Shown one piece after another: positions 7,401 through 17,642 of a stretch of 64,000 nt of DNA. Under the pieces are notes generated by a model that was not told the DNA's origin, made no database searches, and worked only from the letters and a program-made list of their open reading frames with translations. The translations under genes and the position numbers were made by a program. The first letter of the stretch is position 1, and every line of letters starts with the position of its first letter. The DNA is from Pseudomonas sp. CROZ-RG-20F-R04-15 (GTDB taxonomy: Bacteria > Pseudomonadota > Gammaproteobacteria > Pseudomonadales > Pseudomonadaceae). The stretch is taken from contig NZ_JAKNQL010000006.1 of the NCBI RefSeq assembly GCF_022662375.1, positions 272,097 to 336,096 on the forward strand, read 5' to 3'.

Positions 7401-10034
7401 CTATCGGCTCAAGGCACGGGCCAAAAACGGCGCCGTCCTGCTCTTCTTGCTCGCCGCAACCTTCTGAGGTGTACCCGCCACGACAATCCTGCCGCCCTGA
7501 TCCCCCGCTCCCGGCCCGATGTCGATCACCCAGTCACTCTGCGCCACCACGCGCATTTCGTGCTCGACCACTATCACCGTGTGCCCCGCCGTCACCAGAG
7601 AATCCAGTTGCTCAAGCAACCGATCAACATCGCGCGGGTGCAGTCCGGTGGTCGGTTCATCCAGCACATACAAGGTCGCGCCGCGCTGGTTGCGCTGCAA
7701 CTCGGTGGCCAGTTTGATGCGTTGTGCTTCGCCGCCGGACAACTCTGTGGCCGGCTGACCCAGACGCAGATAACCGAGGCCGATATCGCGCAGCACTTCC
7801 AGTGAACGGCGAATCCCCGGTTGCTCGGCGAAGACTTCCACCGCCTCCTCCACGGTCAGTTGCAACACCTGGGCAATGCTCAAACCCTGCCAGAGAATCG
7901 CCAGCGTTTGCGGGTTGTACCGCGCGCCATGACAGGTCGGACACGGCGCATAGACACTTGGCATGAACAACAACTCGACACTGACAAAGCCTTCGCCCTC
8001 ACAGGTGGCGCAACGACCCTTGGCGACGTTGAAGGAAAACTGCCCGGCGTCGTAGCCCGCTGCCCGGGCAGCGTCGGTCGCGGCATACAGCTTGCGCACG
8101 TTGTCGAACAAACCGGTGTAGGTCGCCAGATTGGAGCGTGGCGTGCGGCCGATCGGTTTCTGATCGACCTGCACCAGTCGCTTGATCGACTCCAGTCCCG
8201 ACGTGACCTGGCCGCTGCTGAGTTGCGGGGCGTCGTCCTCCAAGCTGAGTTCTTCCGTCTCGCTTTCCTGCGTGGCACGGCCCAACTGCGCGCCGACCAG
8301 TTCCAGCAACGCCTGACTGACCAGACTCGACTTGCCAGAGCCGGACACGCCCGTCACCGAGGTGAAGCAGCCCAAGGGAAATTCGGCACTCAGATTGTTC
8401 AGGTTGTTGCGGGTAATGCCGTCGAGTTTCAGCCACGCCGTCGGTTTGCGCGCGGCGCGTGTCTGACGCTGCGATTCGGCAAACAGATAGGCCCGCGTCT
8501 GCGACGCTTCGATCTCGGCCAGACCTGCCGGCGGGCCGCTGTACAACACCTGTCCACCCTGCTCGCCCGCCGCCGGGCCGACATCGATCAGCCAATCGGC
8601 GCGGCGCATGGTTTCCAGATCATGCTCGACCACAAACAGCGTGTTGCCGTCAGCTTTCAAGCGTTGCAAGGCCTCGAACAACGCCTCGCCATCGGCCGGA
8701 TGCAAACCGGCGGATGGCTCGTCGAGCACATAAATCACCCCAAACAATTGCGAGCCCAACTGCGTCGCCAAACGCAAGCGCTGCAACTCACCCGACGACA
8801 GCGTCGGTGTGCTGCGCTCCAGCGCCAGATAACCGAGGCCCAGATCGGTCAGGGTGCTGACCCGTTCCAGCAAATCCTCGGCGATGCGCTGCGCCGCCAG
8901 GCGTTTCTCCAGCGACAGGTTCGGCGTGTGGCGCACATCCGGCGCGCTGGCATGGCCGCTGGCGCCGTGGGCCACACGCTGCTGACGAGCCTCGCGGGTT
9001 TGCGCATGGCTCAAGGTCTCGCCGGTTTCCTCGGCCTGCTCCAGATAACTGTGCGCCGCCACGGGTTTCAACACCTCGGCCACTTGCAGCAACGGCATCT
9101 GCGCCAGTTCACCGATGTCATACCCGGCAAACGTCACCGACAACGCTTCACGCTTCAGGCGCTTGCCGTCACATAGCGGGCATGGGCTGCCGAGCATGAA
9201 CTGCGCAACGCGCTTCTTCATCAGCGCACTTTGCGAATGGCTGAACGTGTGCAGGATGTAGCGCCGGGCGCCGCTGAAGGTGCCCTGATAACTCGGCTCC
9301 ACCTTGCGCTTGAGGGCGACGCGGGTTTCTTCCGGGGTCAGCCCGGCGTACACCGGCACGGTCGGGGTTTCTTCGGTGAAGAGAATCCAGTCGCGCTGTT
9401 TTTTCGGCAGCTTTTTCCACGGGATGTCGACGTCGATGCCCATGGTCACGAGGATGTCGCGCAGGTTCTGCCCCTGCCACGCCAACGGCCAGGAAGCCAC
9501 GGCACGCTGGCGAATGGTCAGGTTCGGATCGGGCACCATCAGCGCTTCGGTGACTTCATAGACACGGCCGAGGCCATGGCACTCCGGGCAGGCGCCTTGC
9601 GGCGTATTCGGCGAGAAATCCTCGGCGTACAACATCGGCTGCCCCGGCGGATAACTGCCGGCGCGCGAGTACAACATGCGGATCAGGCTCGACAACGTGG
9701 TGACGCTGCCCACCGACGAGCGCGTGCTCGGCGTGCCGCGTTGCTGTTGCAGGGCCACGGCTGGCGGCAGGCCTTCGATGGAATCGACATCCGGCACGCC
9801 GACCTGATCGATCAGGCGCCGCGCGTAAGGCGCCACCGACTCGAAATAGCGGCGCTGGGCTTCGGCATACAAGGTGGAAAACGCCAGCGACGATTTGCCC
9901 GAACCGGACACGCCGGTAAACACCACCAGCGCATCGCGAGGAATGTCGACATCGACGTTTTTCAGATTATGTTCACGGGCGCCGCGCACCCGGACCATGC
10001 CGGCGGGCGCTTTGGAGGTGCGTTTGGAAGTCAT
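7401..10034 (-). CDS. UvrA2-type excinuclease ABC subunit A paralog
   Basis: 877 residues from the ATG at 10034 ([20 protein letters not shown]), chosen because an AAGGCAGG site precedes it. It is a tandem ABC ATPase with two Walker A motifs ([10 protein letters not shown] twice), two signature regions ([12 protein letters not shown] and [12 protein letters not shown]) and two zinc-binding CPxCxG modules ([18 protein letters not shown]). It is shorter than canonical UvrA (~940 residues), mainly in the region that binds UvrB, which is the hallmark of the UvrA2 class linked to damage tolerance or antibiotic self-protection. It is convergent with the hybrid kinase and unlikely to be in an operon with the flanking kinases. 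Confidence 0.85.
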   Translation of the reverse strand: MTSKRTSKAPAGMVRVRGAREHNLKNVDVDIPRDALVVFTGVSGSGKSSLAFSTLYAEAQRRYFESVAPYARRLIDQVGVPDVDSIEGLPPAVALQQQRGTPSTRSSVGSVTTLSSLIRMLYSRAGSYPPGQPMLYAEDFSPNTPQGACPECHGLGRVYEVTEALMVPDPNLTIRQRAVASWPLAWQGQNLRDILVTMGIDVDIPWKKLPKKQRDWILFTEETPTVPVYAGLTPEETRVALKRKVEPSYQGTFSGARRYILHTFSHSQSALMKKRVAQFMLGSPCPLCDGKRLKREALSVTFAGYDIGELAQMPLLQVAEVLKPVAAHSYLEQAEETGETLSHAQTREARQQRVAHGASGHASAPDVRHTPNLSLEKRLAAQRIAEDLLERVSTLTDLGLGYLALERSTPTLSSGELQRLRLATQLGSQLFGVIYVLDEPSAGLHPADGEALFEALQRLKADGNTLFVVEHDLETMRRADWLIDVGPAAGEQGGQVLYSGPPAGLAEIEASQTRAYLFAESQRQTRAARKPTAWLKLDGITRNNLNNLSAEFPLGCFTSVTGVSGSGKSSLVSQALLELVGAQLGRATQESETEELSLEDDAPQLSSGQVTSGLESIKRLVQVDQKPIGRTPRSNLATYTGLFDNVRKLYAATDAARAAGYDAGQFSFNVAKGRCATCEGEGFVSVELLFMPSVYAPCPTCHGARYNPQTLAILWQGLSIAQVLQLTVEEAVEVFAEQPGIRRSLEVLRDIGLGYLRLGQPATELSGGEAQRIKLATELQRNQRGATLYVLDEPTTGLHPRDVDRLLEQLDSLVTAGHTVIVVEHEMRVVAQSDWVIDIGPGAGDQGGRIVVAGTPQKVAASKKSRTAPFLARALSR

Positions 10035-10070
10035 CGACCTGCCTTGCCTTGGTGAAAGAATGTTCAACGC

Positions 10071-12182
10071 TCAACTACCGAGCACCACGCGAATCATCTG
10101 CAACATGGCCTCCGGGCTATACGGTTTGCCGAGCAAATGCGTGTCGGGACTGAGCTGGTGATTGCGCGAGATGATGTCGCGGGTATGCCCGGAGGTGAAC
10201 AGCACCGCCACTGGCGGCGTCTGCACCTTGGCCCAGGCGAACAGGTCGGAGCTCTTGATCAGCCCCGGCATGACCACGTCGGTGAAAATCAGATCGACTT
10301 CGGCACCTTCGAGGAGCATCTGCATGGCCGCATCGCCATTGCCGGCGGTCAACACGCGATAACCTTCCTCGCGCAGCAACTCGACCGCCGAGGCGCGCAC
10401 CGCGTCGTTGTCCTCGACCACCAGCAACGTCTCGTGACCACCGCTCTGCTGCCGTTGCAGATTGGGCGATTCATCAAGAATCGGGCGCAGGCTGCGCGGG
10501 AAGTACAACTGCACCTGCGTGCCCTCGCCGACGGCACTGGCAATGTCGACATGCCCGCCGCTCTGTTTGACGAAGCCGAACACCATGCTCAGGCCCAGCC
10601 CGGTGCCTTGGCCATCGGCCTTGGTGGTGAAAAACGGTTCGAACACTTGCTCGAGAATGTCTTGCGCAATGCCAGCGCCGCTGTCACTGACGGCGACTCG
10701 GACAAACTCGCCGGGAACGATGCCTTTACCGGCACAAAACTCGCGGTCGAGTTGCACGTTGGCAGCGCTGAGCCCGATGGTGCCCTCGCCCTTCATGGCA
10801 TCGCGGGCGTTGATCGCCAGATTGAGAATGGCGTTTTCCAGTTGATTGCGGTCGACGTTGATGTGCCACGGCGCGGGTGGTAGTTGCACGTCGATCTGAA
10901 TGGTTTCGCCCAACGCCCGCTGCAGCAATTCGCCAACGCCTTCAAAGATCTGCTGCGGGTTGCACACCGCCGGCGACAACGGTTGACGGCGGGCAAACGC
11001 AAGCAATTGCGAGGACAGCTTGGCGCCGCGCTCGACCGCCGCCAGCGAGGCACTGACCCGGCGCTGCACATTGGCGTTGTTCGGTTCATGGCGGGCGAGC
11101 AAATGCAGATTGCCGGCGATCACTTGCAGCAGATTATTGAAGTCGTGAGCGACGCCGCCCGTCAGTCCACCAATGGCTTCGAGCTTCTGCGACTGACGCA
11201 ACTGCTCCTCAGCCGCCAGCCGCGCCTCAACCTCTTCGCCCACGCGCTGTTCGAGATTGCGGGTAAATTTGAGCAGGGATTCTTCGGCAATCTTGCGTTC
11301 ATGAATATCGATCAAAACGCCGGGAAAGCGCAGCGGCTTGCCGTGCTCGTCGAACTCGCAGCCGCCGCTGGCCAGCACCCAAAGATAGCTGCCGTCGCTG
11401 CGCAACACTCGATACTCAGCGTTATACGGTTCGCCAGTCTGCACCGAGTGGGCGACGCGCTCTTGCACCCAGGCGTGGTCATCGGGATGAATGCGCGACT
11501 CGGCAATCTCCTGCGCCAGATTGCTCAGGTCCTGATCCGGCGGGTAAGAGAAGGTGCGGGCGAAGCGCTCGTCCGCCGACAGCCTGTTGTTCTTCACATC
11601 CCAGACAAACGAGCCAAGCAACGCGCCGGCATTCAGTGCCAGTCGCACCCTTTCGTTATCGGCACGGTAGGCGTCTTCCGCTTCCTGGCGCAGGCGTTCG
11701 GAATGCATGAATTCGGTGGTTTCGACCACCATCGCCATCACTCCGGCGGGCACGCCGTCATCGTTGGCGACCGGGCTGTAATACAAATCCATCCAGACGT
11801 CTTCGGGGACGCCATCGCGTAACAGCACTAACTCTTTATTGCGGAAAGACAAAGTGCCGCCGGCCAGACAGGTATCGACCACATGCCGGTTGAATTCGGC
11901 GACTTCCGGCCAGCCCAGTTCCACCGGCGCGCCCAGCAAATAGGGATGGCGACCACCGGCAAATATCGAATAGGCGTCGTTGTAGATCATGTAGCCGGCG
12001 CGGCCCCAGAGCATGACCATCGGCAGTGGCGAGGCCAGCATCAATTGCACCGCGCTGCACAGGCTGGCCGGCCAGCTGTTCAGAGGGCCAAGTTCGGTGT
12101 GGCTCCAGTCGAACGCGCAGATGCGCCCGGCCATGTCGCCTTTCCAGCCGTCACAACCATGGCTATCGGATAAAAACTGCAT
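10071..12182 (-). CDS. hybrid sensor histidine kinase (two PAS-like domains, HisKA, HATPase, receiver)
   Basis: 703 residues from ATG at 12182; a further in-frame ATG at 12236 has no better ribosome binding site, so the start is uncertain. No transmembrane helices are seen. The N-terminal ~140 residues form a PAS-like module rich in aromatic residues ([15 protein letters not shown]), a pattern common in cytoplasmic bacterial light or redox sensing kinases. A clear PAS_3/PAC follows (~165-300, [12 protein letters not shown]), then HisKA with [10 protein letters not shown], HATPase ([26 protein letters not shown]) and a receiver (FTDVVMPG). It is close in architecture to the hybrid kinase at 5323-7266 but is not in its operon. 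Confidence 0.83.
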   Translation of the reverse strand: MQFLSDSHGCDGWKGDMAGRICAFDWSHTELGPLNSWPASLCSAVQLMLASPLPMVMLWGRAGYMIYNDAYSIFAGGRHPYLLGAPVELGWPEVAEFNRHVVDTCLAGGTLSFRNKELVLLRDGVPEDVWMDLYYSPVANDDGVPAGVMAMVVETTEFMHSERLRQEAEDAYRADNERVRLALNAGALLGSFVWDVKNNRLSADERFARTFSYPPDQDLSNLAQEIAESRIHPDDHAWVQERVAHSVQTGEPYNAEYRVLRSDGSYLWVLASGGCEFDEHGKPLRFPGVLIDIHERKIAEESLLKFTRNLEQRVGEEVEARLAAEEQLRQSQKLEAIGGLTGGVAHDFNNLLQVIAGNLHLLARHEPNNANVQRRVSASLAAVERGAKLSSQLLAFARRQPLSPAVCNPQQIFEGVGELLQRALGETIQIDVQLPPAPWHINVDRNQLENAILNLAINARDAMKGEGTIGLSAANVQLDREFCAGKGIVPGEFVRVAVSDSGAGIAQDILEQVFEPFFTTKADGQGTGLGLSMVFGFVKQSGGHVDIASAVGEGTQVQLYFPRSLRPILDESPNLQRQQSGGHETLLVVEDNDAVRASAVELLREEGYRVLTAGNGDAAMQMLLEGAEVDLIFTDVVMPGLIKSSDLFAWAKVQTPPVAVLFTSGHTRDIISRNHQLSPDTHLLGKPYSPEAMLQMIRVVLGS

Positions 12183-12316
12183 CGACTGACTCAGTGTCCT
12201 TAGGTGATTGCCCGATAAATTGCCGCGCCAGCGCAACGCGACGCCCGTCTGTTTCGAGCGTCTTCATTCGCAATGGTTTCATCTGAGGTATAGCCGATTT
12301 CACGCTCGGCCGAAAC

Positions 12317-13006
12317 TCACACCCCGATCAGGTGTTTGAGCGGATGGTAGCCAGTTTTCATCTTTGCGGCGACGTCGAGAATGGCCTTCTCGATGCCGTT
12401 CAAATGCATGCAGGTCAGCTCGATGGCGGCGCTCTGATTGCCCGCCTCGATGTATTCGATCAGGCGCAGATGCTCGTCGTCGCGACACACTTCATGACTG
12501 TCGTCGTCCAGCGCAGCGGCGTACAGCGAGGCACGGGAAATCAGCTTCTGGAACCAGTCGAGCAACACCGGATTATTCAGGCTGCGCGCCAGTTTGATGT
12601 GGAACTCGCCGAGCAGATGAATCAACCGTTCGTGATCACCAGCGGCATGGGCTTCATCTTCCAGCAGCAGATGTTCGCGCAAATCCTGCATCGCGGCAGT
12701 GTCCTTGCGCCGGCACAGTTCAGCGACGATACCGATCTCGATCAACCGCCGGGTTTCGAACAGCGAACGGATCTCTTCGTTGCTCGGCAGCGACACCGAT
12801 GCACCTTTATTGGGCTCGGTAGTGACCAGTCCGTCGGCCTCCAATTGCTTCAATGCAGCGCGCACCGACGTGCGGCTGACATTGAATAACTCGGCCAATG
12901 AGGCCTCACCCAGTTTCATGCCCGGGCGTAACGAACGCTTGCTGATCGCCTCGTAAACCCCTTGGTAGACGCGGTCGACCGTGGTTTCCGGTTTCTTCTC
13001 GGTCAT
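12317..13006 (-). CDS. GntR family regulator, FCD subfamily
   Basis: 229 residues with AAAGGAG in front of the ATG. Residues ~10-75 are a winged helix (SLAELFNVSRTSVRAALKQL) and ~85-215 an all-helical FCD ligand domain (FETRRLIEIGIVAELC; HLRLIEYIEAGNQ, a typical metal/ligand helix). FCD regulators usually respond to a carboxylate or similar small metabolite. It is divergent from the ABC transporter/amidohydrolase operon at 13147, and a near-palindrome in the shared spacer fits its operator, so it probably controls uptake and breakdown of that operon's substrate. Confidence 0.88.
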   Translation of the reverse strand: MTEKKPETTVDRVYQGVYEAISKRSLRPGMKLGEASLAELFNVSRTSVRAALKQLEADGLVTTEPNKGASVSLPSNEEIRSLFETRRLIEIGIVAELCRRKDTAAMQDLREHLLLEDEAHAAGDHERLIHLLGEFHIKLARSLNNPVLLDWFQKLISRASLYAAALDDDSHEVCRDDEHLRLIEYIEAGNQSAAIELTCMHLNGIEKAILDVAAKMKTGYHPLKHLIGV

Positions 13007-13113
13007 TCGAACACTCCTTTAGCGTCGGGCAACCAGCCCCTGGCGATGCACAGCCATGGAAAAAGGGGGTTGCACGCGCAGATTAATCCGGGTATTTCTA
13101 AATTGCATTCAGA

Positions 13114-13127
13114 TATTGCATACAATA
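13114..13127. promoter_or_regulatory. candidate FCD-GntR operator
   Basis: TATTGCATACAATA matches its own reverse complement at 12 of 14 positions. It sits in the 140-base spacer between the GntR gene and the first transporter gene. The TTGTATGCAA-like form is what several FCD regulators bind. A related half site, AATTGCAT, lies at 13101-13108. Confidence 0.5.
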
Positions 13128-13146
13128 AATAGAGGATTGCACCATT

Positions 13147-14232
13147 ATGGGTCAACCAATAGCAATTGAAGTGCGCAACGTCTCCAAACGGTATTCCGAT
13201 GATCCTGGCCTCGCGCCAGCCCTCGACAATGTCTCGGTGAACATCGCCGATAACGAATTCTTCACACTGCTCGGCCCCTCGGGTTGCGGCAAAACCACCT
13301 TGCTGCGGACCATCGCCGGTTTCGAACACGTCAGTGAAGGCGAGATTCGTCTGGCCGGCGAACCGGTCAACGATCTGCCGCCGTTCAAGCGTCGGGTCAA
13401 CACGGTGTTCCAGAGCTATGCGCTGTTTCCGCACATGAGTGTGGCGCAGAATATCGCCTTCGGCCTCGAGATGCAGGGTCTTGATCGCAGGTTGATCCCC
13501 GATCGCGTCAACGAGATGCTCGCGCTGGTGCAAATGGAGCACCTGGCCGGGCGCAAACCGGCCGAGTTATCCGGCGGCCAGCAACAGCGTGTGGCTCTGG
13601 CCCGGGCCTTGGCGCCGAAACCGAAAGTGCTGTTGCTCGACGAACCGCTGTCGGCACTCGATCTGAAGTTGCGCAAGGAAATGCAGGTCGAACTCAAACG
13701 CGTACAGAAAGAAGCCGGCATCACCTTCATTTTCGTCACCCACGATCAGGAAGAAGCGCTGACCCTGTCCGACCGTATCGCCGTGATGTCCGCCGGCAAG
13801 ATCCTGCAGATCGGCACGCCGACCGATATCTACGAACAGCCGAAACACCGCTTTGTCGCGCAATTCATCGGCGACATCAACTTCCTCCCCGGCCAGCTCA
13901 AGCACGGCGAACACAACGAAAAACTGTTCGTACCCAACGGCATGCCGATCGAAATCCCCTGTCAGCAACAAAGCTTCACCGGCAGCAGCGTGCAATTGGC
14001 GTTTCGTCCGGAACGCTCGCAACTGGTCGACGCCAGCCAGCCGCATCACCTGCGCGGGGTGATCGAAGCGGTGCTCTACGTCGGCACCGCCACCCTCTAT
14101 CAATGCCGTTTGAACAACGACATCAAAGTCATGCTGCGCGAAAACAACGAAGGCCTGAACCAAAGCCGTGCGGTCGGCGAGCGCGTCGCCGTGCACCTGC
14201 CGCCGCACGCCTGCCTGTTGATGGAGGCTTGA
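13147..14232 (+). CDS. polyamine-type ABC transporter ATPase (PotA family)
   Basis: 361 residues. Walker A GPSGCGKTT, signature LSGGQQQRVALARAL, Walker B LLLDEPLSALD and switch His in FVTHDQEEAL are all present. A C-terminal TOBE-type domain (~280-360) marks it as PotA/UgpC-like. AGAGGA stands ten bases before the ATG. It powers import through the two permeases encoded next (gap 1 base, then ATGA overlap). The exact substrate is not shown; the amidohydrolases downstream suggest a nitrogenous compound rather than plain putrescine or spermidine. Confidence 0.9.
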   Translation: MGQPIAIEVRNVSKRYSDDPGLAPALDNVSVNIADNEFFTLLGPSGCGKTTLLRTIAGFEHVSEGEIRLAGEPVNDLPPFKRRVNTVFQSYALFPHMSVAQNIAFGLEMQGLDRRLIPDRVNEMLALVQMEHLAGRKPAELSGGQQQRVALARALAPKPKVLLLDEPLSALDLKLRKEMQVELKRVQKEAGITFIFVTHDQEEALTLSDRIAVMSAGKILQIGTPTDIYEQPKHRFVAQFIGDINFLPGQLKHGEHNEKLFVPNGMPIEIPCQQQSFTGSSVQLAFRPERSQLVDASQPHHLRGVIEAVLYVGTATLYQCRLNNDIKVMLRENNEGLNQSRAVGERVAVHLPPHACLLMEA

Positions 14233-14233
14233 G

Positions 14234-15151
14234 ATGAGCGTCAGCAGCACTTCCCCTGCCCTCAACCGTGCGCTGTTGCTCAGCCCGGTGGTGTTGACCC
14301 TGCTCGCCCTGATCGCCATTCCGTTGGGGATCATGGGCTACATCAGCCTGTTGCCGCGCAACACCTACGGCGGCGTCGACTGGCAAGCGCCATGGCAACT
14401 GCAAAGCTATGTGCAGCTGTTTTTCCAGGAAGGGTTCGACGGTGAACTGGAGCTGAACTGGGTCTACGCCCAGGCGCTATTGCGCTCGGTGCTGCAGGCC
14501 GGCGGCACTACCGCGCTGTGTTTTCTGTTCGGATTTCCCGTGGCGCTGTGGATGTCGAGCCTGACTCCACGCCGTCGCAACCTGATGGTATTGCTCATCA
14601 CCATTCCGTTCTGGACCAACCTGCTGATCCGCAACTACGCGTGGCTGATCATCCTCCGCGAACACGGTTGGGTCGCGCAAAGCCTCAACGCGCTGTTGCC
14701 GAGTGCCGGCGGCATCACCCTGCTCTACAACGACTTCGCGGTGAGTGTCGGTCTGGTCTACAGCTTCCTGCCGTTCATGATTCTGCCGATCTATTCGACG
14801 CTGGAAAAACTCGACTGGCGTCTGGTCGAAGCCGCTTACGACCTCGGGGCGAATCGTTGGCACGCGTTGCGGCGGATCATTCTGCCGCTGTCGATGCCCG
14901 GGGTGATTGCCGGCGCGTTGCTGGTGTTTGTGCCGAGCCTCGGCGCCTTCATCACCCCGGCGATTCTTGGCGGCGGCAAGACGCTGATGATCGGCAACCT
15001 GATCCAGCAACAGTTCGGCACCGCGCGCAACTGGCCGCTGGGCAGTTCGCTGTCATTCCTGTTGCTGGCGATTCTGCTGGTGTCGCTGGTGCTCTATGCG
15101 CTGTACAGCCGCCGCGCGGCGAAGACCGTCAATCGGGGGGCCAAAGCATGA
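14234..15151 (+). CDS. ABC transporter permease (PotB family)
   Basis: 305 residues with six predicted membrane helices. The cytoplasmic EAA loop is EAAYDLGANRWHALRRI, which docks the ATPase. The N-terminal segment after the first helix carries a periplasmic loop (~35-75) typical of PotB/PotH. It starts one base after the ATPase gene and overlaps the next permease by 4 bases. Confidence 0.9.
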   Translation: MSVSSTSPALNRALLLSPVVLTLLALIAIPLGIMGYISLLPRNTYGGVDWQAPWQLQSYVQLFFQEGFDGELELNWVYAQALLRSVLQAGGTTALCFLFGFPVALWMSSLTPRRRNLMVLLITIPFWTNLLIRNYAWLIILREHGWVAQSLNALLPSAGGITLLYNDFAVSVGLVYSFLPFMILPIYSTLEKLDWRLVEAAYDLGANRWHALRRIILPLSMPGVIAGALLVFVPSLGAFITPAILGGGKTLMIGNLIQQQFGTARNWPLGSSLSFLLLAILLVSLVLYALYSRRAAKTVNRGAKA

Positions 15152-15936
15152 TTTCCCTGCACCTGAAGAAACTCCCGGCGACCCGCGAAATCAGCCTGCT
15201 GATCCTCGCCTATCTGTACCTGCCGATCTTCGTGTTGATCGCCTACAGCTTCAACGCCAACCGCTCGGCGACAGTGTGGACCGAGTTTTCGTTTGCCTGG
15301 TACGGGCGGATTCTGGCCAACCCGTCGATTCAGACGGCGGCGCTGAATTCGATCATCGTCGCCACCATCGCCACGGTCTGCGCCACCGCGATTGCACTGC
15401 TCGCAGCGCTGGCGACTTACCGGCCGTTCTACGGGCAGAAAATGGTCGAGGGCGGGATCAACCTGCCGCTGATCCTGCCGGAGATCGTTACGGCGGTGGC
15501 CACCCTGCTGCTGTTCATGGCGCTGGGCATCAAGCTTGGTTTGCTCACGGTGATCGTCGCGCACATCGGCTTCTGCATTCCTTTCGCTTACCTGCCGATT
15601 CGCGCGCGGCTTAACGATCTGGACAAGAGTTTGCTGGAAGCGGCGAACGATCTTTACGCCAATCCGTGGCAGGTGTTCCGCCGCGTGACCTTGCCGCTGC
15701 TGTGGCCGGCGGTGTTGTCCGGTGCGGTGCTGGCGTTCGTGGTCAGCCTCGATGATTTCATCATGACCTTCTTCGTCGCCGGCCCCGGTTCGACGACGTT
15801 GCCGGTGTACATCTTCTCGGCGATCAAGGCCGGGGTGACGCCGGAAATCAACGCGATCTCGACGCTGATGCTGGTGATCTCGATTGTCCTGGTGGTGCTG
15901 GCCTTCTGGCTGGGCCAACGCGGTAAACAACAATAA
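15148..15936 (+). CDS. ABC transporter permease (PotC family)
   Basis: 262 residues with six predicted helices. The EAA loop is EAANDLYANPWQVFRRV, and the SLDDFIMTFFVAGPG stretch near residue 195 is a strong PotC/PotI signature. The start overlaps the previous stop (ATGA at 15148-15151). It pairs with the PotB-like protein to form the channel. Confidence 0.9.
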   Translation: MISLHLKKLPATREISLLILAYLYLPIFVLIAYSFNANRSATVWTEFSFAWYGRILANPSIQTAALNSIIVATIATVCATAIALLAALATYRPFYGQKMVEGGINLPLILPEIVTAVATLLLFMALGIKLGLLTVIVAHIGFCIPFAYLPIRARLNDLDKSLLEAANDLYANPWQVFRRVTLPLLWPAVLSGAVLAFVVSLDDFIMTFFVAGPGSTTLPVYIFSAIKAGVTPEINAISTLMLVISIVLVVLAFWLGQRGKQQ

Positions 15937-15954
15937 ATCTGGAGCGCTCCGTTT

Positions 15955-17007
15955 ATGAAAAGCAAAAGCATGCGTCTGGCAATGTCCGGTCTGGCCCTGA
16001 GTTGTTTCACCGCGTTTGGCGCCCACGCCGCCGAGCCGAAAGAGCTGTTTTTCTATAACTGGACCGATTACTACCCGGTGGATTTGCTGGCCAGGTTCGA
16101 AAAGGAAACCGGCATCAAAGTGACCATGGACGGTTACGACAGCAACGAAACCCTGCTCGCCAAGTTGCAGGCCGGCGGCGCCGCGTATGACGTGATCGTG
16201 CCGTCGCAGTCGATCATGCAGACGCTGATCAAGCAGGATCTGCTGATGGAAATCGACACGCCGAGCCTGAGCAACTTCCAATACGTGAAGGGGCCGTTCC
16301 GCGATCCGAGCTTCGACCCCGGGCGCAAGTTCTCGGCGCCGTATCTGTGGGGCACCACCGGGTTCTCTTACGACAGTGCGCGGGTGCCGGGCGGCAAGCT
16401 GGATGACTCGTGGAAAGAGTTCTTCGAGCCGCGCAAAGAGCTGCAAGGCCAGCTCGCTGCCCTCGATACGTCGAGCAGCGTGATCAACGCCGCCAGCCAT
16501 TATCTGAACGTCGACGAGTGCAGCGAAAACCCGCAGGACGCCAAGCGCATCCTCGAACTGCTGCAGAAGCAGAAGCCGTTTTTGAAGATGTACAGCTCCG
16601 ACAACACCGTCGACCGCATGGCTTCGGGCGAGGTGATCATGATGCAGAACTGGAACGGCTCGACGGCACGGGCGACCTTGCAGAAGAGCACGATCAAGTA
16701 CGTCTATCCGCGTGAAGGCGTGGCGATGTTCCAGGACAACTTCGCCGTGCCGAAAAGCGCGCCGCATCCAGGTAACGCGAAGATCTTTATCGACTGGATG
16801 ATGAAGCCGGAGAACGCCGCTGCCGTGTCCAACGCCATTGCTTACGCCAACGGGATTCAGAGCGATTCGCTGCTTGATCCGAAGTGGAAGGTCATGGACG
16901 CGATCAACATGCCTGAGGAATACGCCTCGCGTTTGCGCCCGGAGAAGGAGTGCAGCAACAAGGCGCGGGAGCTGCAGGACCGGATCTGGTCGAAGCTCAA
17001 GGGTTGA
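15955..17007 (+). CDS. periplasmic substrate-binding protein (PotD/PotF family)
   Basis: 350 residues with a signal peptide cleaved after GAHA, giving a mature start AEPKELFFYNWTDYYP. The FYNWTDY opening and the later VIVPSQSIMQTL segment are PotD/PotF-like. Family members bind putrescine or spermidine, but relatives also bind other cationic or nitrogenous ligands. It ends the transporter block; the 3' end is copied in a broken form at 17309-17390 by a tandem duplication. Confidence 0.88.
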   Translation: MKSKSMRLAMSGLALSCFTAFGAHAAEPKELFFYNWTDYYPVDLLARFEKETGIKVTMDGYDSNETLLAKLQAGGAAYDVIVPSQSIMQTLIKQDLLMEIDTPSLSNFQYVKGPFRDPSFDPGRKFSAPYLWGTTGFSYDSARVPGGKLDDSWKEFFEPRKELQGQLAALDTSSSVINAASHYLNVDECSENPQDAKRILELLQKQKPFLKMYSSDNTVDRMASGEVIMMQNWNGSTARATLQKSTIKYVYPREGVAMFQDNFAVPKSAPHPGNAKIFIDWMMKPENAAAVSNAIAYANGIQSDSLLDPKWKVMDAINMPEEYASRLRPEKECSNKARELQDRIWSKLKG

Positions 17008-17020
17008 TCTGAGTCCGCTG

Positions 17021-17231
17021 CCCTCACCCTAGCCCTCTCCCGGGGGGAGAGGGGACTGACCGAGGTGTCTTGCGATCTACGCCGACCTGATAAACCGAGT
17101 CGATTATGGATTCACAGCCGAGCTTTCAAACCGGTCAGTTTTGGATTCACAGCCGGACTTTCAGGTCGGTGTACTTCTTCAATATCCCCCATTCGGTCCC
17201 CTCTCCCTCCGGGAGAGGGCTAGGGTGAGGG
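17021..17231. repeat. CCCTCACCC-type composite element, copy A
   Basis: Opens with CCCTCACCCTAGCCCTCTCC and closes with GGGAGAGGGCTAGGGTGAGG; internal motifs TACGCCGACCTGATAAA and TTTCAGGTCGGTGTAC are inverted relatives of each other. Confidence 0.8.
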
Positions 17232-17260
17232 AAAAAAATTCAAAGACCCACGAGGTTTGT

Positions 17261-17308
17261 ATGACCCAACCACACTGGCTCCGCAACGTCCGCCCCTACG
17301 GTGCCCAA
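17261..17308 (+). pseudogene. duplicated 5' fragment of the cytosine deaminase-like gene
   Basis: The first 16 codons (MTQPHWLRNVRPYGAQ) with the native GAGG ribosome site are repeated here, then run into PotD-derived sequence at 17309. The frame stays open to 17473, so a chimeric peptide of about 70 residues ending in repeat-encoded PHPSPLPGGEG could be made. It has no domain and is most likely debris. Confidence 0.75.
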
Positions 17309-17390
17309 AATACGCCTCGCCCTTGCGCCCGGAGAAGGAATGCAGGCGCGGAAGCTGCAGGACCGTATCTGGTCGAAGCTCAAGGGTTGA
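17309..17390 (+). pseudogene. duplicated 3' fragment of the PotD-like gene
   Basis: Matches the last ~90 bases of the binding-protein gene (16919-17007) including its TGA, but a 7-base deletion near 17343 shifts the frame. It has no start of its own. Confidence 0.85.
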
Positions 17391-17403
17391 TCCGGAACCG
17401 CTG

Positions 17404-17614
17404 CCCTCACCCTAGCCCTCTCCCGGGGGGAGAGGGGACTGACCGAGGTGTCTTGCGATCTACGCCGACCTGATAAACCGAGTCGATTATGGAGTCACAG
17501 CCGAGCTTTCAAACCGGTCAGTTCTGGATTCACAGCCGGACTTTCAGGTCGGTGTACTTCTCCAATATCCCCCATTCGGTCCCCTCTCCCTCCGGGAGAG
17601 GGCTAGGGTGAGGG
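17404..17614. repeat. CCCTCACCC-type composite element, copy B
   Basis: Near-identical to the element at 17021-17231; it was copied as part of the tandem duplication. Confidence 0.8.
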
Positions 17615-17642
17615 AAAAAATTCAAAGACCTACGAGGTTTGT

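Noticed and set aside
13147..17007. Naming the importer potABCD or potFGHI outright
   Set aside because: Family membership is clear, but the downstream amidohydrolases and FCD regulator make a simple polyamine substrate doubtful, so no gene symbols were given.
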